Positions 33,464 to 42,199 of a stretch of DNA of 44,570 nucleotides are shown here, piece by piece (position 1 is the stretch's first letter; each line of letters opens with the position of its first letter). The notes under the pieces are model-generated. The model ran no database searches, was not told where the DNA came from, and saw nothing but the letters and a program-made list of their open reading frames with translations. The DNA lies in the NCBI GenBank assembly GCA_964196195.1, contig CAXMSE010000051.1, positions 1 to 44,570 on the forward strand. Reading direction: 5' to 3'. A program made the position numbers and the translations under genes. The stretch is from OFTM10 sp964196195. Its GTDB lineage: Bacteria > Actinomycetota > Acidimicrobiia > Acidimicrobiales > Aldehydirespiratoraceae.

Positions 33464-34273
33464 CTATTTCACGGCCACGATTTGAACGGGTGAGACGATG
33501 CCGGACCGAAAGGCGCGGATCATATTCGACTGCATCAGGGGCCAGTTCTCCCCCATGAGATGTCCCAGATCGAGTGGAACGGGCACCTCAGTGGCGGCCG
33601 CAATCGCCTCGAGCACCAGTGGGCGCCTGTCGTCGACGCCTATCAGCGACAGGCCTGCGTCGATGAGTACATCGCAATAGTGGTCGGGAGTTGAGACAAA
33701 GCTGGTCTCCGCCGTCTGCGACCATGGCAACGGATAGTCCAATTCGCCCTCGCCGGTGATCATGACGTCGTAGATACCGAGCCGGCCACCGGGGGCAAGC
33801 ACCCGGGCCAGTTCGACCATCAACCCCTGCTTGTCGACGATGTTCATGCCCACGTGGAGCATTGTCACCGCGTCGAACCGGTCGGCCTCGAAGGGAAGGT
33901 CGAGAGCGCTTCCCAGCCGGAAATCGGTCTGATCAGCCATCCCCAGTCGACCGCTGAGCCAGAGTGCCATTTCCACGAACTCGGGAGTGAGATCAACGCC
34001 GACAACCGAACAGCCGGCGGCGCGCGCAATCGCACGGGCCGCGCCGCCGACCCCGCAACCGACATCGAGAACCGTGGCGCCGGAGCCAAGTCCGAGCGAG
34101 TCGATCAGGGCCTCGGTGGCAAGCCGGCCGCCGAGGTGGAACTCGTCGTACCCGGCGAACGCGTCGGGTGTAGCGAAATCGACTTCGGGCTCGGCCCGCG
34201 AGATTGCCGCCTCGATGGCATCCAGGAGAGCAGGCCTCCCGTAGTGCCCTGCGATTTCACTATTTTGATCCAC
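33464..34273 (-). CDS. SAM-dependent class I methyltransferase
   Basis: The 269-residue protein has motif I VLDVGCGVGG, the acidic end of strand 2 in VVGVDLTPEFVEMA, and motif post II FDAVTMLHVGMNI, as in the small-molecule methyltransferases of the UbiE/sterol group. The start is GTG 34273, three bases after the shikimate kinase stop, so the two are cotranscribed. The substrate is unknown. Confidence 0.82.
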   Translation of the reverse strand: MDQNSEIAGHYGRPALLDAIEAAISRAEPEVDFATPDAFAGYDEFHLGGRLATEALIDSLGLGSGATVLDVGCGVGGAARAIARAAGCSVVGVDLTPEFVEMALWLSGRLGMADQTDFRLGSALDLPFEADRFDAVTMLHVGMNIVDKQGLMVELARVLAPGGRLGIYDVMITGEGELDYPLPWSQTAETSFVSTPDHYCDVLIDAGLSLIGVDDRRPLVLEAIAAATEVPVPLDLGHLMGENWPLMQSNMIRAFRSGIVSPVQIVAVK

Positions 34274-34276
34274 GAG

Positions 34277-34810
34277 TCAGCCTACTGTTCCACCCGAGAC
34301 GGAACCCGAGAGTCGGTCGATGATGTCGGCCACCACCTCGGCTGGCGTGCGGTGGTCGGTGGGCACCTGTTCGAACGAGCCGTACCGGATCGCCCGCTGG
34401 GCGAGCAGGTCGACGACCCGGCCCGCCGGATCGGGCCCGGCAAGCAAGGGCCTCACCGTGCCCGACTTGTCGCCGATCACGCGAGCCAGGATCGTGTCGG
34501 ACTCAGCGGTGAGACAGAACACCCGGGCACCATCAGCAATTACATCGGCCACCGCCGGATCGAGCAGCATGCCTCCTCCGCTCGCCACGATGAGCCCATC
34601 TCGGGCTGCCAGCTCGGCCGCCAACTCCCGCTCGATATCTCGGAAGGCTCCCTCGCCTCTTTTGAGGAAGATGTCGGCCACTTCACCGTGACGAGCCACG
34701 ATCAGGGCATCGGTGTCGATGAACTCGCGGTCGAGCTCGGCGGCAAGGAGGCGGGCGATGGTGGACTTGCCGGTGCCCATGAACCCGGTGAGCACGATGT
34801 TGGCGGCCAT
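34277..34810 (-). CDS. Shikimate kinase-like protein
   Basis: The 177-residue P-loop kinase has Walker A GFMGTGKST (9-17), shikimate-binding DTD (33-35), GEGAFRDIE with the substrate Arg, GGG in IVASGGGMLLD, and the lid region VRPLLAG followed by RAIRYGSF. Shikimate kinase phosphorylates shikimate on the way to chorismate. No other aro gene is beside it; it lies between NamZ and a methyltransferase, so it could be a paralog acting on another small hydroxylated ring, for example a gluconate-like or quinate-derived substrate (inference). Confidence 0.82.
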   Translation of the reverse strand: MAANIVLTGFMGTGKSTIARLLAAELDREFIDTDALIVARHGEVADIFLKRGEGAFRDIERELAAELAARDGLIVASGGGMLLDPAVADVIADGARVFCLTAESDTILARVIGDKSGTVRPLLAGPDPAGRVVDLLAQRAIRYGSFEQVPTDHRTPAEVVADIIDRLSGSVSGGTVG

Positions 34811-34815
34811 GCAGA

Positions 34816-36147
34816 TCAGTAAATCAGGTAAGCGGCCCTCACCTCGTTGAATAGTCGGAGCGAATCGGACCAGCCGGCCACCATCTCCGCTGCCGACGTG
34901 CCGGCCTCGAGTGCCTCCACCAGGAGATCTGTGCCCGCCAGGAGCCCCATCGCCTGGGGGCGATTGATGTAATCCTCGACCTCGTTTTCGATCGCCGCCC
35001 GATGGAACTCTTCGAGGACGTGGATACCCACCGACACCGGCTCGAACAGGCCTGGCTCGGTTACCCGGATGCGCACGCCCTCCATCAGCTCACCATTGAG
35101 CCGCGGCTCGCTGGTGCGCCCCGGCAGCGGGCCGGGTGTGAAGGTGACCGGCTCGAAGAGGACCCCCCTCAACCCGTGGGCGTTGAGCCGGCCCGCCATC
35201 GTGATCTCGTTGGCCCAGGGCGCGCCGATCACCTCGAAGGTTTCCTCGGTGCCGCCGCCGTAACTGATCGAGGTGGCCTCGAACAGAACCGTGCCGAGGT
35301 AGGTGACCGCCGACGTAGGCGTCTGGAGCCCCGGACTCGGCGGCACCCACTCCAGGCCGGTGTCGTCCCAGCTCATGCCGCGAAGCCAGCCGTCCATCTC
35401 CACGACATCGAGATCGAGCCCGCCCACACCCTCGAGCCACCCCTCCCCCACGATCGCCGACGCAAGCTCCCCGGGGGTCATCGCGTAGGCGGCGGGAATC
35501 GGATACTGGCCGATGAACGAGACCTTCTCGGGCTCGAGGACATATCCCGCCACCACCACGCCGCCGGAAGGGTCGGGTCGATCGAGCACGATGAAGCGCA
35601 CACCCGCCTGCGCTGCGGCCTGCATCGCAAGGCCCATCGTGGAGATGAACGTGTAGAACCTGGCGCCCACATCCTGGAGGTCGTAGACAATGACGTCGAT
35701 TCCGTCGAGCATCTCGGGGGTGGGGCTGCGAGTCGCCCCGTAGAGGCTGAATATGGGTGTGCCGGTAGCGGTGTCGACCTCGTCGTCGATCAGGGCTCCC
35801 GCGCCGGCAGTGCCCCTAACCCCGTGCTCAGGAGCAAACACGGCGACCAGTTCCACATTGGGGGCCTCGTCCAGTACGTCGATGAGATGCTCGCCTCGAA
35901 CCAGCGAGGTCTGATTGGCGATGAGTCCCACCCTTGCTCCATCGAGGGCCGCGAACCCGGAGTCGGCCAACACTTCGGCCCCCACCCTCACCGCAGGGGG
36001 AGGCGGGAGAGTCGTGGTGGTCGTGGGTGTGGCGGTGGTGGTGGGGATTGGTTCGGGAGCCGCCTCGGGCTCGACCGGCGTCGTGCAGCCGACGGCCACA
36101 AGCCCGATCACCGCAACGGTGACCAGAGCTCGGTGCCAGAAGGTCAC
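34816..36147 (-). CDS. NamZ/DUF1343-family lipoprotein, probable exo-beta-N-acetylmuramidase
   Basis: The 443-residue protein has a lipoprotein signal ending LVAVGC (Cys21) and a Thr/Pro-rich linker (about 36-51), followed by the DUF1343 domain: VGLIANQTS, AVFAPEHGVRG, SLYGATRSPTPEMLDGIDV, YDLQDVGARFYTFISTM and VLDRPDPSGG. NamZ removes terminal MurNAc from peptidoglycan fragments for recycling. The start is GTG, 18 bases after the hpaE stop. It is likely anchored outside the membrane. I see no other muropeptide recycling gene nearby. Confidence 0.87.
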   Translation of the reverse strand: MTFWHRALVTVAVIGLVAVGCTTPVEPEAAPEPIPTTTATPTTTTTLPPPPAVRVGAEVLADSGFAALDGARVGLIANQTSLVRGEHLIDVLDEAPNVELVAVFAPEHGVRGTAGAGALIDDEVDTATGTPIFSLYGATRSPTPEMLDGIDVIVYDLQDVGARFYTFISTMGLAMQAAAQAGVRFIVLDRPDPSGGVVVAGYVLEPEKVSFIGQYPIPAAYAMTPGELASAIVGEGWLEGVGGLDLDVVEMDGWLRGMSWDDTGLEWVPPSPGLQTPTSAVTYLGTVLFEATSISYGGGTEETFEVIGAPWANEITMAGRLNAHGLRGVLFEPVTFTPGPLPGRTSEPRLNGELMEGVRIRVTEPGLFEPVSVGIHVLEEFHRAAIENEVEDYINRPQAMGLLAGTDLLVEALEAGTSAAEMVAGWSDSLRLFNEVRAAYLIY

Positions 36148-36165
36148 AGCCCCGTCACCCCGAAC

Positions 36166-37695
36166 TCATCCGCCGAGCTTGGGGATGGGGTGTCGCCCAG
36201 TGGCGATCGCGACGTTCTTGGTCTCCATGTAGAAGTCGAAGCTCCAGTCGCCACCATCGCGGCCTATCCCGCTCCGCTTTGTACCACCGAACGGGGCGGG
36301 CAGGTGCCTCACGTTCTGGGAGTTGACCCATACCATTCCGACCTCGAGGCGATCGGCCATGCGATGGGCGCGGGTCAGGTCGTTGGTCCACACATAACCG
36401 GCCAGCCCGTACTCCACGTCGTTGGCGATGGCGAGAGCATCGGCCTCATCGGCGAAGGGGATGGCGGTGAGCGCGGGGCCAAAGATCTCCTCCTGAGCGA
36501 TGCGCATGTCGTTGCGGGCGTTGGCGAACAGCATCGGGGTGACGAAGTTACCGTCGGGTGGTGCATCGGCCCAAGCGGTGCCGTCGATCACGGTGGCACC
36601 GTCTTGTTCGGCAATGGCCCTGTAGCTCTCGACCTTCTCGCAGTGTCGGGGATGAACGAGGGGGCCGATCACCGAGGCCGGGTCGAGAGGGTGCCCGACC
36701 GGGATTGTGGCCATGTCCTCGGCGAGGCGTTCTACGAAAGTGTCGTAGATCGATTCCTGGATGAGCACCCGACTCGAGCTGGTGCAGCGCTCACCGTTGA
36801 GGCTGTAGATCATGAAGATCACGGCATCAAGGGCCCTTTCGATATCGGCATCGTCGAACACGATCACCGGGTTCTTGCCCCCGAGCTCGAAGTGAACCCG
36901 CTTGAGGGTCGGGGCGCCCTGAGCCTGGATCATCGAACCGGTGGTCGATTCGCCGACGAACGCGATGGCCTTGATATCGGGGTGTTCGGTGAGTGACTTA
37001 CCTGCCGTCTCACCCATACCGTGAACCGTGTTGAGCACGCCCGGCGGCAAGCCCGCCTCCAGCGCTATCTCCGACAGCAGATGAGCAGTGATCGGGCTCC
37101 ACTCAGCCGGCTTGTGCACCACCGTGCATCCCGCCGCGAGCGCTGGCGCGATCTTCCAAGTGGAGAGCATGAACGGCGTGTTCCACGGCGTGATCACCCC
37201 GACCGGGCCGATGGCACGACGCGAGGTGTAGTTGAGGTGGCCGGAGCTGGGCAGGGCCTGTCCGTCGGCCGCGGCCGGGGCCCGGTCGGCGAAGAAGCGG
37301 AAGTTGTCGGCCCCACGGAGGGCGGCTGCCCCCATGAACCTCATGGTCTGGCCGGTGTCGACACACTCGCTCACCGCGATCCTGTGGGCGTTGTCGACTA
37401 TCAGATCGGCAACCTTGTTGAGGATGCGCCGGCGTTCGGTGCCCGAGGTGTCAGCCCATTCGTCGAAGGCGGAAGCTGCCGCCTTCGCGGCCGCGTCGAC
37501 ATCAGCCGCGTCGCCTGCCGCTATTTCACCCAGGTCGCTGCCGTCGACGGGCGACTGGTTGGTGAATGTCTCGCCACTGACACTGGCGACCTGTTCTCCG
37601 TCGATGATGTGGGGAGTGGTGCCGGCTGCGAACCGGGCCAGGTGTCGGGCGGCTGCCTCCTGGTTCTCTTCGTAGGTGTGGGTGGGGCCGGCCAT
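36166..37695 (-). CDS. hpaE: 5-carboxymethyl-2-hydroxymuconate semialdehyde dehydrogenase-like ALDH (HpaE)
   Basis: The 509-residue aldehyde dehydrogenase has Asn172 in TPWNTPF, Lys195 in HKPAEWSP, Glu270 in FELGGKNPV and catalytic Cys304 in GERCTSSSR. Closely related ALDHs have many substrates; HpaE is called because hpaF directly precedes it (TGATG, one-base overlap) and hpaG, hpaR, hpaH and hpaI are on the divergent side. It oxidises the ring-cleavage semialdehyde of homoprotocatechuate to 5-carboxymethyl-2-hydroxymuconate. Confidence 0.88.
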   Translation of the reverse strand: MAGPTHTYEENQEAAARHLARFAAGTTPHIIDGEQVASVSGETFTNQSPVDGSDLGEIAAGDAADVDAAAKAAASAFDEWADTSGTERRRILNKVADLIVDNAHRIAVSECVDTGQTMRFMGAAALRGADNFRFFADRAPAAADGQALPSSGHLNYTSRRAIGPVGVITPWNTPFMLSTWKIAPALAAGCTVVHKPAEWSPITAHLLSEIALEAGLPPGVLNTVHGMGETAGKSLTEHPDIKAIAFVGESTTGSMIQAQGAPTLKRVHFELGGKNPVIVFDDADIERALDAVIFMIYSLNGERCTSSSRVLIQESIYDTFVERLAEDMATIPVGHPLDPASVIGPLVHPRHCEKVESYRAIAEQDGATVIDGTAWADAPPDGNFVTPMLFANARNDMRIAQEEIFGPALTAIPFADEADALAIANDVEYGLAGYVWTNDLTRAHRMADRLEVGMVWVNSQNVRHLPAPFGGTKRSGIGRDGGDWSFDFYMETKNVAIATGRHPIPKLGG

Positions 37696-38087
37696 CAGGA
37701 AGCTCCTCGCTCGAGGCGACTGCGGACATAGTTGCGGTTGATCCGAACAGCGGAGTCGATGAACTGGATCTCGGCACTGAGGGCGATTGCGTGCCGATCT
37801 GAGAGCGGAGCCAGTTCGGCGTCGACGGTATCGATGAGTCGGTTGAGGAAGCGCTGGATCTGCTCGTCGGTGCGGCCCGGGCCGATTCGGGCGGTGATCG
37901 CCACAAAGGCGTGGGTCGGGTCGCCATCGGCGATTCGGTAGTGCGGGCGCTCAGCGGCGCGGGTACGCAGTGCATCGAGCACGGCAAGACCATCATCGAG
38001 AGCAGCCGCGTGGACGGCATCAACCAGCGACTGGATGTCGTGGACCTCGGCGAGGTTGGCGCTGTGCTCGATGATGATGTGGGGCAC
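37695..38087 (-). CDS. hpaF: 5-carboxymethyl-2-hydroxymuconate delta-isomerase (HpaF)
   Basis: The 130-residue protein is a tautomerase-superfamily CHMI. I place the start at GTG 38087 because the next codon is Pro, giving PHIIIEHSANL after Met removal; an N-terminal Pro is the catalytic base in this family. GGAG is seven bases upstream, and the family length is about 126. The longer frame to 38156 would bury the proline. It isomerises the HpaE product before the HpaG step. Confidence 0.9.
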   Translation of the reverse strand: MPHIIIEHSANLAEVHDIQSLVDAVHAAALDDGLAVLDALRTRAAERPHYRIADGDPTHAFVAITARIGPGRTDEQIQRFLNRLIDTVDAELAPLSDRHAIALSAEIQFIDSAVRINRNYVRSRLERGAS

Positions 38088-38145
38088 CGATATTCTCCGA
38101 CTGTCGCTGGTTTCTCCCCACCGGCGAGGGTGGGTGTTAGGGTAG

Positions 38146-38168
38146 ATGTATAACATGTGAAACAGTTT
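38146..38168. promoter_or_regulatory. Candidate HpaR operator region between hpaF and hpaG
   Basis: ATGTATAACAT (38146-38156, arms ATGT/ACAT) and AAACAGTTT (38160-38168) are two AT-rich imperfect inverted repeats in the 104-base divergent gap. TATAAC at 38149 could be a -10 for the rightward genes. A MarR-type HpaR encoded two genes away would be expected to bind here. No biochemical motif is known to me for this lineage. Confidence 0.45.
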
Positions 38169-38191
38169 GAGGAAAGGGAGATCCCACCGAC

Positions 38192-39088
38192 ATGCGCTTG
38201 CTGAGCTACTCCGTGAAAGGCAGCCACTCGGTCGGTGCCCTCACCAGCGACGGCGCCGGCGTCGTCTCATTGCCGGAGCGGATGGCCGACATCACCGACC
38301 TCCACGAAATCATCGTCAACGGCCGAGTGGATGAAGCCCTGGCTCTGACCCGCACCGCGCCTGCGGATCACAACTTGTCCGACATCACCTTCGAGCGCTT
38401 GCTCCCCTGGCCCCGCAAGATCTTCTGCATCGGCGTCAACTACGGAGGCCGCGCCGCCGAATACGACGACAAGTCCGACGCCGCCTACCCGAGCGTCTTT
38501 CCCCGCTGGCCCGATGGCTTCACGGGCCACGACCGCGACCTTGTCCGCCCGCCCGAATCTCCTCAACTCGACTACGAGGGCGAGATCGTGGTGGACATCG
38601 GCAAGTCAGGGCGACGCATCCCCACCGAGAAGGCTCGCGATCACATCGCGGGACTCACCCTCGGCAACGAGGGCACGATCCGAGACTGGGTGCGCCACGC
38701 CAAGTTCAACGTCACCCAGGGGAAGAACTGGGAGTCCACCGGTGCGATCGGTCCCTGGCTCGTCCCCATCGGCGAGATAGGCGACTTCGAGAAGCTGCAC
38801 CTCACCACCAGGGTCAACGGCGAACTCCGACAAGACGACACGCCGGCCACGATGAAATACCCGATCGAGTATCAGATCCACTATCTGTCCACGTTCACCA
38901 ACCTCGCTCCCGGCGATCTGATCTTCACCGGCACGCCCACCGGTGCCGGTGCCCGATTCGACCCGCCGATCTGGCTCCAACCAGGCGATGTGGTCGAGGT
39001 GGCGGTGCCCGAGATCGGAACCCTGCGAAACACCATCCGCGACGAGTTCGCCGATGGCCGCAAGATTCCGCCGCCCGAGCCTGTCTAG
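38192..39088 (+). CDS. hpaG: FAH-family HpaG-like 2-hydroxyhepta-2,4-diene-1,7-dioate isomerase/decarboxylase
   Basis: The 298-residue protein carries FCIGVNYGGRAAEY, the metal pair Glu129/Glu131 in DYEGEIVVDIG, and TGTPTGAGARFDPP near the C terminus. HpaG decarboxylates 5-carboxy-oxohept-3-ene-1,7-dioate and isomerises the product. The E. coli-type enzyme is a tandem of two FAH domains (about 430 residues); this is a single domain. A GGGAG lies 11 bases before the ATG. It is three bases upstream of hpaR and divergent from hpaEF. Confidence 0.82.
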   Translation: MRLLSYSVKGSHSVGALTSDGAGVVSLPERMADITDLHEIIVNGRVDEALALTRTAPADHNLSDITFERLLPWPRKIFCIGVNYGGRAAEYDDKSDAAYPSVFPRWPDGFTGHDRDLVRPPESPQLDYEGEIVVDIGKSGRRIPTEKARDHIAGLTLGNEGTIRDWVRHAKFNVTQGKNWESTGAIGPWLVPIGEIGDFEKLHLTTRVNGELRQDDTPATMKYPIEYQIHYLSTFTNLAPGDLIFTGTPTGAGARFDPPIWLQPGDVVEVAVPEIGTLRNTIRDEFADGRKIPPPEPV

Positions 39089-39091
39089 ATC

Positions 39092-39583
39092 ATGGCTGGG
39101 AGCGCCGAAACGGCCATCCAATCCGATATCGGCATGCGGGCCTTCTCGCGCTCACTCCCGATGGCACTCATGCGCGCCCGAGAAGCAGCGATGCGGAGCT
39201 TCAGACCCCTGCTCGGCGAGCACGGCCTCACCGAGCAGCAGTGGCGGGTATTGAGGGCTCTGGCCGATGCCACCGACCCTCTCGAGGTGGGCGATCTGAT
39301 CGAACACACCTTCCTGCTCGGCCCGTCGCTATCGCGGATCCTGGCCAAACTCGAACAACGCAAACTGATCGAGCGGCAAACGGCCTCCCACGATCAGCGG
39401 CGAGCCGCGATCAGCTTGTCCACCAACGGCCACCGCCTCGTTCGCAGCGTCGCACCGTTGTCAGAGGCGCTTTACGCCGACATCGAGGCCGCCATCGGCG
39501 ATACTCGCCTCAGCCAACTCCACGAACTTCTCGAGGAACTGGCCTCCATCGATACGACCCATTCCCAGGAGCACTCGCAATGA
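39092..39583 (+). CDS. hpaR: MarR-family regulator HpaR
   Basis: The 163-residue winged-helix protein has the HpaR-like segment RSLPMALMRAREAAMRSFRP followed by GLTEQQWRVLRALAD and a recognition helix in GPSLSRILAKLEQRKLIER, then a DQRRAAISLS wing. HpaR represses homoprotocatechuate genes until the aromatic acid binds. A downstream Met15 could also serve as start. It lies in the operon after hpaG and overlaps the oxidoreductase by ATGA. Confidence 0.86.
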   Translation: MAGSAETAIQSDIGMRAFSRSLPMALMRAREAAMRSFRPLLGEHGLTEQQWRVLRALADATDPLEVGDLIEHTFLLGPSLSRILAKLEQRKLIERQTASHDQRRAAISLSTNGHRLVRSVAPLSEALYADIEAAIGDTRLSQLHELLEELASIDTTHSQEHSQ

Positions 39584-40548
39584 CGCACGCAATTCAAGTT
39601 CGCAACCCGGGCAGCTACGACGTTCTCGAGTGGATCGAAGTCGACGAACCTGTGGCGAGCCCGGGGAACGTCGTGGTCGATGTCCACGCCGCGGGGGTCA
39701 ACTTCATCGACACCTATCATCGTTCCGGGCTCTACAAACTTCCCCTTCCATTCAGGCTCGGTAGCGAGGGCAGCGGCACCGTCGCCGAGATCGGCGACGG
39801 AGTCGACAACCTCGCGGTGGGCGACAGAATCGCGTGGGTGGGCGCGCCCGGCTCCTATGCCACTCGATTGTCGGTTCCGGCCTCGATCGCGATGCGCGTA
39901 CCCGACGAGATGGACCTCAGCCACGCGGCCGCAACCCCCCTGCAGGGGATGACCGCCCACTACCTGGTCACCAGCACCTACCCCCTCGGGGAGGGCGACC
40001 GTTGCCTCATCCACGCCGCGGCAGGAGGGACGGGGCGCCTGATGGTGCAGATGGCCAAGCTTCGGGGAGCCGAGGTCGTGGCCACCGTCGGCACCGACGA
40101 AAAGGCCGAGCTCGCCCGGTCGGCCGGTGCCGACCATGTCATCAACTACTCCACCACCGACCTGATCGAGGGTGTCGAGAAGGCGGTCGGCAAGAACGCG
40201 ATCGATGTCGTGTACGACGGCGTCGGGGCGGCCACCTTCGACGCCGGACTCGAACTGTTGCGGCCGAGAGGCACCATGGCCACCTTCGGCAACGCCTCGG
40301 GTCCAGTGCCGGCCATCACCCCACTCACCCTGATGCCTAAGTCGCTCTTCCTCACCCGGCCCAAACTCGGCGACTACATACCCACCACCGAGGCCCGCGA
40401 CGATCGCTGGAACGAGATAACCGGATGGGCCCGCAACGGGCTTCTCGAGGTGCGAGTCGGTCACACCTTCTCGCTGGCCGATGCGGGCGAGGCCCATCGG
40501 GCACTCGAGAGCCGCGCCACCACTGGCAAGATTCTCCTCACAGTCTGA
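39580..40548 (+). CDS. Zinc-independent quinone oxidoreductase (MDR family, QOR-like)
   Basis: The 322-residue protein starts at 39580 (ATGA overlap with hpaR), not in the longer frame that crosses hpaR. It has the QOR-type N terminus (VNFIDTYHRSGLY), GSEGSGTVAEIGD, the NADPH motif AAAGGTGRLMVQMA and DVVYDGVG, and has no structural-zinc cysteine cluster. Such enzymes reduce quinones or enals by one or two electrons with NADPH. In this operon it may detoxify quinones made from catechols (inference). Confidence 0.85.
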   Translation: MTHAIQVRNPGSYDVLEWIEVDEPVASPGNVVVDVHAAGVNFIDTYHRSGLYKLPLPFRLGSEGSGTVAEIGDGVDNLAVGDRIAWVGAPGSYATRLSVPASIAMRVPDEMDLSHAAATPLQGMTAHYLVTSTYPLGEGDRCLIHAAAGGTGRLMVQMAKLRGAEVVATVGTDEKAELARSAGADHVINYSTTDLIEGVEKAVGKNAIDVVYDGVGAATFDAGLELLRPRGTMATFGNASGPVPAITPLTLMPKSLFLTRPKLGDYIPTTEARDDRWNEITGWARNGLLEVRVGHTFSLADAGEAHRALESRATTGKILLTV

Positions 40549-40551
40549 TTC

Positions 40552-41358
40552 ATGCCACTCACCCCCGAAGAGGTGCGGGCCGAGGCCGAGCTACTCGACG
40601 AGGCCGAACAATCCGTTGTCCAGATCCGTCAGGCAACATCGATCTATCCGGACATGACCATCGACGATGCTTACGCTGTGCAGGCGGCTTGGCGTGAGCT
40701 CAAGCTGGTACGGGGCCAGCACCTCGTTGGCCACAAGATCGGCCTCACGTCGCGAGCCATGCAGCAGGCGATGAACATCACCACACCCGATTCTGGGTTT
40801 CTCACCGACGACATGGTGTTCGCGCCCGATACCGAAATCGCTGCAGCTCAGTTCCCTGATCTCAAGATCGAGGTGGAGCTCGCCTTCGTGCTCGGGCGCG
40901 ACCTCGTCGGACTCGACCTCACGATCGACGATGTCCTCGACGCCACCGATCACGTCATCCCCGCCATCGAGATGATCGCGGCGCGATCGTTTCGCACCGA
41001 CCCCGCGACGGGCCGAACCCGCACCGTCGTAGACACCATCTCCGACAACGCAGCCGATGCCGGCATCATCACCGGTGGTGTTCGCATCGACCCTCACCAG
41101 GTCGACCTCCGTTGGGTCGGGGCGATGCTCACGAAGAACGGCGTAGTGGAGGAGACCGGCCTCGCCGGCGGCGTGCTCGGTCACCCGGCCAACGGCATTG
41201 TCTGGCTGGCTCGCCGCTACGCGGAGCACAACATGGTGCTCGAGGCGGGCCACACGATTCTCGCCGGATCGTTCACGCGTCCCGTGGCCGTCGAACCCGG
41301 CGACCACTTCTTCGCCGACTACGGCCCGCTCGGCTCCTTCGAGCTGCCGTTCGTATAA
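40552..41358 (+). CDS. hpaH: 2-oxo-hept-4-ene-1,7-dioate hydratase (HpaH)
   Basis: The 268 residues fit the HpaH/MhpD hydratase family: HLVGHKIGLTSRAMQQAMNI, metal-binding EVELAFVLGRDL, HVIPAIEMIAAR and DNAADAGIITGG, then AGHTILAGSFTRPVAVEPGD. HpaH adds water to 2-oxo-hept-4-ene-1,7-dioate (OHED) and gives 4-hydroxy-2-oxo-heptanedioate, the substrate of the following aldolase. It lies three bases after the oxidoreductase gene and 22 bases before hpaI. Confidence 0.92.
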   Translation: MPLTPEEVRAEAELLDEAEQSVVQIRQATSIYPDMTIDDAYAVQAAWRELKLVRGQHLVGHKIGLTSRAMQQAMNITTPDSGFLTDDMVFAPDTEIAAAQFPDLKIEVELAFVLGRDLVGLDLTIDDVLDATDHVIPAIEMIAARSFRTDPATGRTRTVVDTISDNAADAGIITGGVRIDPHQVDLRWVGAMLTKNGVVEETGLAGGVLGHPANGIVWLARRYAEHNMVLEAGHTILAGSFTRPVAVEPGDHFFADYGPLGSFELPFV

Positions 41359-41380
41359 CTCTTCACACGGAGGACACCCA

Positions 41381-42145
41381 GTGGACATGCCGCTCAACCG
41401 ATTCAAGCGCCGACTCGCCGATCCGGGGGCGCAGTTCGGGATCTGGTGCAGCCTCGCCGATCCCGTCACCAGCGAGATCGCGGCCAGCGCCGGCTTCGAC
41501 TTTCTCACCGTCGATGTCGAGCACGGCCCCAACGATCTGCGCACCGTGCTCGCCCAACTCCAAGCGACCGCTGCGTATCCCACGTCGGTGATCGTGCGGG
41601 TCAGCCAAGGCGACACCGCGCTCATCAAGCAAGCCATGGACATCGGCGCCCAAACGATCGTGGTCCCGATGGTGGAAACAGCCGATCAGGCTCGGCACCT
41701 GGTAGCCGCCGTTCGATACCCGCCCGCCGGCATCCGTGGGGTTTCCGCCGCTCGGGCCGCCCGCTGGGGTCGTGTCGATAACTACTTCGCCCAAGCCAAC
41801 GAGGAGGCTTGCCTGGTGGTGCAGATCGAGTCGGCCGCAGGGCTCGACAACATCGAAGAGATCGCGGCTGTCGATGGCGTGGATGCCTTGTTTGTGGGGC
41901 CCTCCGATCTCGGGGCCGCTCTCGGCTATCTGGGCCAGGCCGGCCACGCCGATGTACGCCAGATCGTCGGCACTGCGATCCAACGGATCAACGCCACCGG
42001 AAAAGCCTCCGGCGTTCTTGCCCAGGGCGACGAACTCATCCAGGGCTACCTCGATGCCGGCGCCGGTTTCGTGGCGGTCGGTGTCGACACCTACCTTCTC
42101 GCGGCCGCCACCAAGTCGTTGGCCGATCGCTGGATCCAGAACTGA
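41381..42145 (+). CDS. hpaI: 4-hydroxy-2-oxo-heptane-1,7-dioate aldolase (HpaI)
   Basis: HpaI is the class II pyruvate aldolase that splits 4-hydroxy-2-oxo-heptanedioate to pyruvate and succinic semialdehyde. From GTG 41381 it has 254 residues with catalytic His48 in DVEHGPND, Arg71 in VRVSQ, metal ligands Glu148 in VQIESAAGLDN and Asp174 in GPSDLG. GGAGG seven bases before the GTG makes this start better than ATG 41387, and the longer frame to 41198 lies in hpaH. This completes the lower pathway shown here. Confidence 0.92.
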   Translation: MDMPLNRFKRRLADPGAQFGIWCSLADPVTSEIAASAGFDFLTVDVEHGPNDLRTVLAQLQATAAYPTSVIVRVSQGDTALIKQAMDIGAQTIVVPMVETADQARHLVAAVRYPPAGIRGVSAARAARWGRVDNYFAQANEEACLVVQIESAAGLDNIEEIAAVDGVDALFVGPSDLGAALGYLGQAGHADVRQIVGTAIQRINATGKASGVLAQGDELIQGYLDAGAGFVAVGVDTYLLAAATKSLADRWIQN

Positions 42146-42199
42146 ACCCTCACAACCGACCGGGTGCAGCCGGCCCGCCCCAGCAGCCATGATGGAGCA

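Noticed and set aside
35002..36996. 664-residue ORF on the plus strand opposite NamZ and HpaE
   Set aside because: It crosses two well-supported minus-strand genes with clear motifs and has no recognisable domain; long antisense frames are expected at this GC content.
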